A DNA stretch of 64,000 nt from Candidatus Leucobacter sulfamidivorax (GTDB lineage Bacteria > Actinomycetota > Actinomycetes > Actinomycetales > Microbacteriaceae): NCBI GenBank assembly GCA_016771945.1, contig QZLF01000003.1, forward strand, positions 620,001 through 684,000. Direction: 5' to 3'. The translations under genes were made by a program, and so were the position numbers. Numbering within the stretch: position 1 is the first letter of the stretch; each line of letters opens with the position of its first letter. Positions 59,135-64,000 of this stretch are shown one piece after another. The notes below the pieces were generated by a model. The model was not told the origin of the DNA. It saw only the letters and a program-made list of their open reading frames with translations, and did not search any database.

Positions 59135-59614
59135 ATGATCTCCGAGATCTTCGACAACGACTTCGACGGCTACTTCGAGACCACCGGCTTCGACACCGAC
59201 GGCGACGGCCGCTTCGACGTCATCATGACCGACACGAACCTCGACGGCTACTGGGACACCGCCTGGTGCGACACCGACTTCAACGGCTCCTTCAACACCG
59301 TGGCGGTCGACACCGACGGCGACGGGAGCATGGACTGGATCGCCGCAGACGCAGACGGCGACGGCATCCCGGAGACCCCCGTCGACATCGCCTCCATCTA
59401 CACCCAGAACGCCACGGTGTACCCGAGCACCTCCTACGTCTCCGCGCCCACGGACCCGGATCCGTATTACACCTTCCTGACCTCGCCCGCCGTGGTCAAC
59501 AACACGGATCCCTACATCCAAGGACTGATCAACGACTTCCAGACCAGTCTCGAGATCCAGACCAGCGTCTGGACCCTCCCCGATGGCTGGACCATCGAGC
59601 GCGAGTACCGCTGA
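59135..59614 (+). CDS. secreted-looking or disordered Asp-rich repeat protein with calcium-type loops
   Basis: This 159-residue protein has a first half of repeated DxDxDG-type loops (FDTDGDGRFD, DTNLDGYWD, DTDFNGSFN, DTDGDGSMD, DADGDGIPE). The second half is Tyr/Thr-rich. No signal peptide or membrane segment is seen. The repeats resemble those in the peptidase at 51944-53323, so both may bind calcium. It has its own predicted sigma promoter and ends 12 bases from the convergent proC gene. The function is unknown. Confidence 0.65.
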   Translation: MISEIFDNDFDGYFETTGFDTDGDGRFDVIMTDTNLDGYWDTAWCDTDFNGSFNTVAVDTDGDGSMDWIAADADGDGIPETPVDIASIYTQNATVYPSTSYVSAPTDPDPYYTFLTSPAVVNNTDPYIQGLINDFQTSLEIQTSVWTLPDGWTIEREYR

Positions 59615-59626
59615 TCCTGCGGCGGA

Positions 59627-60505
59627 TCAATCGGCGCTGGAACCGGCGGCGAGCTCCTCCGACCGCGCGATCGCAGCCGCGAGCGCGCGGTCGAATGTCT
59701 CGGCGAAGCCGCCCTCCTGCAGCACCGCGATCGCCCGCTCGGTCGTGCCGTTCGGGCTCGTCACGCGGCGGCGCAGCTCGGCCGGATCCTCGCCGGATCG
59801 CGCCAGCAGCTCCGCGGCGCCCGTGACCGTGCCCTCGGCCATCAGCCTCGCGTCCTCCTCGGAGAAGCCGAGGCGCCCGGCTGCGGCGGTGAGCTGCTCG
59901 ACGAAGAAGAACAGGTAGGCGGGCCCCGATGCGGACACGGCGCCGAGCGCGTCCATGCGATCCTCGTCGATCACGAGCACCCGCCCGACGGTCTCGAACA
60001 CGCGCCGAACGATGCCGACCTGCGCAGAGCCTGCTGATCCGCCCCCGGCGAGCCCGGTCACGCCGCGCCCGACCAGCGAGGGCGTGTTCGGCATCGCACG
60101 CACCACCGCGACGCCGGCCGGCACCAGCGCCTCCATGCTCCGCGTGGTGATGCCGGCCGCCACGCTCACCACGATCGCGTCCGGAGCGAGATCGTCGGCC
60201 ACCTCCTGCAGCAGGTCGTGGATCGCCCAGGGCTTCACCGCGAGGATCACCACGCCCGCGCCGCGCACCGCCCGGCGGTTGGCGTCGGGATCCGCCTCGC
60301 CCGCGAAGGCCACGACGCCGCTCGCCGCCTCGTACTCGGCCGCGCTCGCCGTCGATCTCGTGGTGACCGCGATCGGGCCGTCGATGCGGACGCCGGGGGC
60401 GCGGAGCCCCGCGAGGATCGCGCCGCCCATCGAGCCGACGCCCAGCAGGGCCACGCGGGGCAGGGCCTCCCCCGGATTCGCAATGGATTCGTTCACGTCG
60501 TTCAC
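59627..60505 (-). CDS. proC: pyrroline-5-carboxylate reductase
   Basis: This 292-residue protein has the Rossmann motif LLGVGSMGGAILAGL (near residue 20), VVRAMPNTPSLVGRGVTGL, the signature SASGPAYLFFFVEQL and TSPNGTTERAI. It reduces pyrroline-5-carboxylate to proline with NAD(P)H as the last step of proline synthesis. It is housekeeping, convergent with the sigma locus, which marks the end of that locus. Confidence 0.95.
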   Translation of the reverse strand: MNDVNESIANPGEALPRVALLGVGSMGGAILAGLRAPGVRIDGPIAVTTRSTASAAEYEAASGVVAFAGEADPDANRRAVRGAGVVILAVKPWAIHDLLQEVADDLAPDAIVVSVAAGITTRSMEALVPAGVAVVRAMPNTPSLVGRGVTGLAGGGSAGSAQVGIVRRVFETVGRVLVIDEDRMDALGAVSASGPAYLFFFVEQLTAAAGRLGFSEEDARLMAEGTVTGAAELLARSGEDPAELRRRVTSPNGTTERAIAVLQEGGFAETFDRALAAAIARSEELAAGSSAD

Positions 60506-60607
60506 GGCTTCAGCCTAGGGCAAGGTTCGGGCGCGACGAGGCTCCCGGAAGCCGTTCGGGCTGGGGTTCTAGGATGGTTCGCATCACTGGCTCGAGAGAG
60601 GATCGGA

Positions 60608-60913
60608 ATGGCTGAGAGCACCGACGACGCGACGACGATCGAGGCGGCCCTGCTCGAGGGTGCGAACATCGCGCACGTGATCGAGCTGGAGCTGATGAAC
60701 GAGGAGGACGGCGGACTGATCGTGTGCGCCCGAGTCGACATCCCCGCCGAGCGCACGATGCGCGAGGTCTCGACGATCCTCTACCAAGCGAAGCGGCGCG
60801 TGACCGAGGCCGTGCCGGCGGCGCACACCGTCTACCTCGAGCCCGACGTGTGGGTCGACCCCGACACTGCGCAGCCGACGACGAGCGCCGTGGTGATGCT
60901 GGGGCTCGACTAG
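60608..60913 (+). CDS. small protein resembling a cation-efflux C-terminal (ZT-dimer) domain
   Basis: This 101-residue protein contains IVCARVDIPAERTMREVSTI and AHTVYLEPDVWVD, like the cytoplasmic dimerisation domain of cation diffusion facilitators, which forms a ferredoxin-like fold. No membrane domain is attached or visible nearby. ATG 60608 follows GGATCGGA. It overlaps the convergent tadA end by four bases. A free-standing metal-binding or regulatory role is possible. Confidence 0.6.
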   Translation: MAESTDDATTIEAALLEGANIAHVIELELMNEEDGGLIVCARVDIPAERTMREVSTILYQAKRRVTEAVPAAHTVYLEPDVWVDPDTAQPTTSAVVMLGLD

Positions 60914-61398
60914 CGCCGAGCCTTGAAGAACGTCTCGAGCAGCCCCGCGCACTCGGCAGCCCGCACCCCGCCGACGACCTCCGGCACGGGATGCGGCAGG
61001 CGCCCGTCGCGCAGCAGATCGTAGACGCTGCCGGCGGCCCCCGCCTTCTCGTCCCAGGCGCCGAACACCACCCGCGGCAGTCGCGCGGCGAGGATCGCGC
61101 CGGCGCACATGACGCAGGGCTCGAGGGTGACCACGATCGCGCAGCCGTCGAGCACCCGGTCCCCGAGCGCCTCGGCCGCGCGGCGGATCGCCGCCACCTC
61201 GGCGTGCCCGGTCGGGTCGTGGCTCGACTCGCGCGCGTTGCGACCGCTCGCGATCACGCGACCGTCGGGGCCCACGATCACCGCGCCCACGGGGATCTCC
61301 CCCTCCGCCGCGGCCAGTCGCGCCTCGTCGAGCGCGAGGCCCATGAGCGCGAGCTCCCGGTCGTCGGGAGGGATGGAGGCAGAGGGGTTCACGGGCAT
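60910..61398 (-). CDS. tadA: tRNA adenosine(34) deaminase
   Basis: This 162-residue protein has the zinc-deaminase signature GHAEVAAIRRAAE (the HAE general base and ligand) and LEPCVMCAGAIL (PCxxC ligands). It converts A34 to inosine in tRNA-Arg(ACG), an essential activity. ATG at 61398 follows GGGAGGAG. Divergent from upp with 78 bases between. Confidence 0.94.
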   Translation of the reverse strand: MPVNPSASIPPDDRELALMGLALDEARLAAAEGEIPVGAVIVGPDGRVIASGRNARESSHDPTGHAEVAAIRRAAEALGDRVLDGCAIVVTLEPCVMCAGAILAARLPRVVFGAWDEKAGAAGSVYDLLRDGRLPHPVPEVVGGVRAAECAGLLETFFKARR

Positions 61399-61476
61399 CT
61401 CCTCCCCGATAGTTCCGGCCGGTCCTCCTGCCGGGCGGCCGCGTCCCGCGCCTCGGCTACGCCCTAAGCTTGACGC

Positions 61477-62112
61477 ATGCGCGTCATCACCGCGGATCAC
61501 CCGCTGATCACCCACAAGCTTACGGTTCTGCGCAACCGGCTGACACCCCCGCCGACCTTCCGGCAGCTGGTCGAGGAGCTGATGACGCTGCTCGCCTACG
61601 AGGCCACGCGCGAGGTGCGCGTGCGCCCGCTCGAGATCGAGACGCCCGTGGCCCCCACGGTCGGGGTGCGCCTGAGCGATCCGGTGCCGCTCGTCGTGCC
61701 GATCCTGCGCGCCGGGCTCGGCATGCTCGAGGGCATGGTGAAGCTCATGCCGACCGCCGAGGTGGGCTTCCTGGGCATGGCCCGCGACGAGCAGACCCTG
61801 CAGCCCACCACGTACGCCGAGCGACTGCCCGACTCGCTCTCGGGCCGGCAGTGCTTCGTGCTCGACCCGATGCTCGCCACGGGCGGATCGCTCGCGGCCG
61901 CCATCGAGTTCCTCTTCGAACGGGGAGCCGACGAGGTCACCGCGGTCTGCATCCTCGGCACCCCCGAGGGGGTCGAGACGATCCGCAGCGCCGCGGGCGA
62001 ACGGCCCGTGACGCTCGTGCTCGGCGCCCTCGACCAGGGCCTGAACGAGCACGCCTACATCGTGCCCGGACTCGGCGACGCCGGCGATCGCCTGTACGGC
62101 ACGATCGGCTGA
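61477..62112 (+). CDS. upp: uracil phosphoribosyltransferase
   Basis: This 211-residue protein has the PRPP site [18 protein letters not shown] (near residue 130) and the uracil-binding region around [16 protein letters not shown] at the C-terminus, plus [14 protein letters not shown]. It salvages uracil to UMP. The IS element begins about 50 bases after its stop codon. The end of the gene is intact. Confidence 0.95.
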   Translation: MRVITADHPLITHKLTVLRNRLTPPPTFRQLVEELMTLLAYEATREVRVRPLEIETPVAPTVGVRLSDPVPLVVPILRAGLGMLEGMVKLMPTAEVGFLGMARDEQTLQPTTYAERLPDSLSGRQCFVLDPMLATGGSLAAAIEFLFERGADEVTAVCILGTPEGVETIRSAAGERPVTLVLGALDQGLNEHAYIVPGLGDAGDRLYGTIG

Positions 62113-62162
62113 ACCGCTCGATCGACTCGGCGATCCGCCCCTTCCTCGCGTCGTCGACCGTG

Positions 62163-63602
62163 GTGCCTCATGTCAAGTTGATCGCGTAATCGGTGTTGTG
62201 CCTCACATAGATTGATCGCATAACCCATTGCTCAGGCGGTGCGGAGTTTCACCCCACCGGTCTGGCGTTTGCGCCGGTTCTTCTTCGCGTCCTCGACCTC
62301 GGCGGTGAGCACCTCGGTCTTCCACTTCGCCTTGGTGATGAGCATGCCCTGGTACCTCACGATGTCGCGGGTGAGTTCGACCGGGTTGAGTTTCATATAC
62401 TGTGCCCGCAGCGCTCGTTCTTGCACGCGGGAGAGCACCCCTGACTCGAGAACCCGCTGGTACGGGGTCTTCGGCTTGTCATACACGCGCAGTCTCCGCC
62501 CCTGCCCGTCACTTACCCAGCCGATGGGTTTTCTTGTCGGGGTGAAGAAGTTCATCTTCAGCGTCACTACCTGCCAGAGTTTGGCGAGCACCTCTCGCTC
62601 GTCGGTGGTGTCGTATCGGTAGTAGAACCCGTACTTGCGGACGATGTGGTTGTTCTTTGATTCCACGACGGCTTGATCGTTCTTTTTGTACGGGCGCGAG
62701 CGAGTGAAGAAGATCTTCCGCTCACCTGCCCACTCGACGACTTTGTCGTTGATGAACTCGCTCCCGTTATCGCAGTCCAGGCCCGCAATCCCGAACGGCA
62801 ACGCGGCCTCGACCCGATCAAGGGCTGCGAGCATGTGCACTCGGGCGTTGTTGCGCAGCACTTCCAGGTGGGTCCATCCTGTCTCCACACAGGTGGCGGT
62901 GAGGGTTCTCGCGAACTCGCCCTTCAACGTTGGCCCGCAATGCGCGACGGTGTCACACTCCATGAACCCGGGCTCGTGCTCTGCCTCGTCCCCGGCTTTC
63001 CTGATCGTGATCGAGGTGCGCAGCAGCGCACCAGAACGAGTCGCGGAGATCCCTTTCAGCTCGAGTGCGTTCCGGTGTTCGCGGAGGTATCGCTCGATCG
63101 TCGCCGCAGACATCCGGAGCAACTCGTCACGCACCCGAGCCGAGTACTCATGCTCACCCTCGCGCAGCTCGCCATGCGCTTCAAGCCGGCTAATCCATTC
63201 AGGGAGCATCGGTTTCATGTACTTCCCACACGGGTACATCATCACCCGCCACAACCACACCAGCACTCGTTTCGACGCGGCCGAATACTTCGTGGGACGG
63301 TGACGGCGTCGGTCGATCTTTGTGACGTTCTTCACCCCGAGCAACGGGTCAGTGAGATACCGTCTCGCAGTGACCCTGGAGACCCCGGTCGAGCTGCAGA
63401 AATGATCCAGAATCCCAGACTTCTCAGACCGTGTCGCAACTCGATACGCCTGCTTGAGTTGTTTCGTCACCTCGATACGAGTCGCCACCGACACCACACC
63501 CTTGTTCATACCTGCCGAGCGTAGGAAGTACGCGATCAAAGTATGTGAGGCACGACTTGGGCTACGCGATCAATAAACGTAAGGTACGTCGTCGACTTGA
63601 CA
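62163..63602 (-). mobile_element. insertion sequence with symmetrical paired end repeats (ISNCY/IS1202-like), about 1.4 kb
   Basis: The ends carry the same nested pattern. A 12-mer TTGATCGCGTAA-type box occurs at 62178 and 62212 on the left and, inverted, at 63528 and 63562 on the right, 34 bases apart on both sides, with GTGCCTCA (62198 and 63546) between. TGTCAAG is found near both outer ends (62171 and 63602). The precise ends and any target duplication cannot be fixed by eye. Confidence 0.65.
62232..63509 (-). CDS. DDE transposase (rve integrase core)
   Basis: This 425-residue protein has a helix-turn-helix N-terminus (HFCSSTGVSRVTARRYL) and an integrase core with ECDTVAHCG (first Asp), GLDCDNGSEF (second Asp) and QAVVESKNN (Glu), matching the D,D,E order. 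TRSRPYKKNDQAVVE is a family hallmark. ATG 63509 (MNKGVVSVAT) is chosen; a TTG ten codons upstream lies inside the end repeats. The gene is intact. Confidence 0.9.
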   Translation of the reverse strand: MNKGVVSVATRIEVTKQLKQAYRVATRSEKSGILDHFCSSTGVSRVTARRYLTDPLLGVKNVTKIDRRRHRPTKYSAASKRVLVWLWRVMMYPCGKYMKPMLPEWISRLEAHGELREGEHEYSARVRDELLRMSAATIERYLREHRNALELKGISATRSGALLRTSITIRKAGDEAEHEPGFMECDTVAHCGPTLKGEFARTLTATCVETGWTHLEVLRNNARVHMLAALDRVEAALPFGIAGLDCDNGSEFINDKVVEWAGERKIFFTRSRPYKKNDQAVVESKNNHIVRKYGFYYRYDTTDEREVLAKLWQVVTLKMNFFTPTRKPIGWVSDGQGRRLRVYDKPKTPYQRVLESGVLSRVQERALRAQYMKLNPVELTRDIVRYQGMLITKAKWKTEVLTAEVEDAKKNRRKRQTGGVKLRTA

Positions 63603-63633
63603 CGCGGGGCAATGATTTGCAAAACTTCTCGTT

Positions 63634-63735
63634 ATGCATGACATTCAGCGAACCCAGTCCGCCAGTGAGGTGAACTTCGGGACGACCGGCATGATGATGG
63701 CCGGCAGCTGCGTCATGTGCTGTCGAATGCAGTAG
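63634..63735 (+). CDS. cysteine-rich leader peptide, probable attenuator
   Basis: This 33-codon reading (MHDIQRTQ... to CRMQ) ends in MAGSCVMCCRMQ, with three Cys among its last eight codons. It starts about 30 bases after the IS right end and lies 169 bases before the next gene. A hairpin at 63784-63803 lies between. Actinobacterial cysteine-attenuation leaders of this type control sulfur-metabolism genes. The small size gives limited certainty. Confidence 0.6.
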   Translation: MHDIQRTQSASEVNFGTTGMMMAGSCVMCCRMQ

Positions 63736-63783
63736 CACGAGGCGCTCTAGAGCAACACTCCTCTCTTCGTTGCGCGCCTTGTG

Positions 63784-63803
63784 CCGAGGTCGTCAGACCT
63801 CGG
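63784..63803 (+). terminator. hairpin in the leader, probable attenuator
   Basis: CCGAGGTC (63784-63791) pairs with GACCTCGG (63796-63803) around GTCA, 48 bases after the leader peptide stop. It could terminate transcription or hide an upstream element when ribosomes stall at the Cys codons. Confidence 0.45.
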
Positions 63804-63904
63804 ATCCGCACACGCATCCAGCATTCACCCGGGGCATCGCCCCTCCGCACCGCCGGGCTCAGCTCCCGCCACGCAGGCACGACAGCACAAAGGACTTCAT
63901 CATC

Positions 63905-64000
63905 ATGACCATCCAGACCCTCTCCCAGGCCCGTCCCGATCTCACCGCCGAGCAGCCGGCGGCCCCCGCGCACACCGGCGAGCACCGCGTGCCGGAGGGC
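63905..64000 (+). CDS. N-terminus of an unidentified gene controlled by the leader (3' end outside window)
   Basis: ATG 63905 follows AAAGGA by nine bases. The first 32 residues (MTIQTLSQARPDL, then Ala/Pro-rich, ending EHRVPEG) do not identify a family. The position after a cysteine-rich leader suggests a sulfur assimilation or cysteine pathway gene, for example a sulfite reductase, which is inference only. Confidence 0.55.
   Translation, partial: MTIQTLSQARPDLTAEQPAAPAHTGEHRVPEG

Overview
The window is high-GC DNA from an actinobacterium, most likely a member of the Microbacteriaceae. This rests on very high GC, frequent GTG/TTG starts, a 32-residue bS22-type ribosomal protein, an archaeal-type AspRS, a mycothiol-type maleylpyruvate isomerase domain and a ResA/CcdA/ResB cytochrome c maturation cluster. 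The genus is not assigned.

Layout. (1) 1-11.0 kb is one leftward catabolic block. It encodes two XRE-cupin regulators, a flavin reductase plus NtaA/DszA-type monooxygenase, a complete RbsABC-type ABC importer, and a HyuA/HyuB (hydantoinase/oxoprolinase) pair. It suggests uptake, N-heterocycle oxidation and ATP-driven amide-ring hydrolysis. (2) 11.36-15.1 kb holds histidine phosphatase-resA-ccdA-resB, without the expected ccsA/resC, next to an AT-rich seam. (3) 15.3-16.1 kb encodes a metallophosphoesterase; three insertion sequences (IS3, IS256, IS110) follow at 16.3-20.8 kb, the IS110 with a candidate bridge-RNA stem. (4) 20.9-27.4 kb is a Ugp/Mal-type ABC importer interleaved with a metallophosphoesterase and a tyrosine phosphatase. 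(5) 27.6-31.8 kb is a polar amino acid ABC importer with a luciferase-like monooxygenase and a GNAT acetyltransferase, resembling organosulfur/S-modified cysteine scavenging loci. (6) aspS follows, then a methyltransferase/XRE-cupin divergent pair and an MBL hydrolase. (7) 35.6-42.6 kb is a tightly coupled eight-gene operon: two metal-binding cupin-type proteins, DUF4242-like, leaderless TAXI-like, ferredoxin reductase, ferredoxin, class II aldolase and maleylpyruvate-isomerase-like genes. It lies beside MarR and IclR regulators and three palindromes, and looks like aromatic or amino-aromatic catabolism. (8) 42.8-49.6 kb carries small housekeeping and redox genes and the TrkH/TrkA potassium system.

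(9) 49.6-59.6 kb is the most unusual locus: an ECF sigma factor with genes for an acidic protein, a dynamin-like GTPase, a tail-anchored C39-like cysteine peptidase with calcium-type loops, a membrane-anchored GrpE-like factor, a transmembrane Hsp70, an Hsp70-like/dynamin-like fusion, and a second aspartate-rich protein. Three start regions in it share GGGAAC, exactly 16 bases, then GCATC, so I infer one sigma regulon. It resembles in outline the mycobacterial iniBAC (dynamin-like) genes, but the combination with GrpE, two Hsp70-like proteins and a C39 peptidase is one I do not recognise as described.

(10) 59.6-62.1 kb holds proC, a stand-alone ZT-dimer-like protein, tadA and upp. (11) 62.2-63.6 kb is a fourth insertion sequence with symmetrical end repeats. 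It lies just upstream of a cysteine-rich leader peptide and hairpin that precede a gene running off the right edge. Two reading-frame breaks are seen, in an AraC-type regulator (43.67 kb) and in the transmembrane Hsp70 (55.59 kb). Either may be real or an assembly error.
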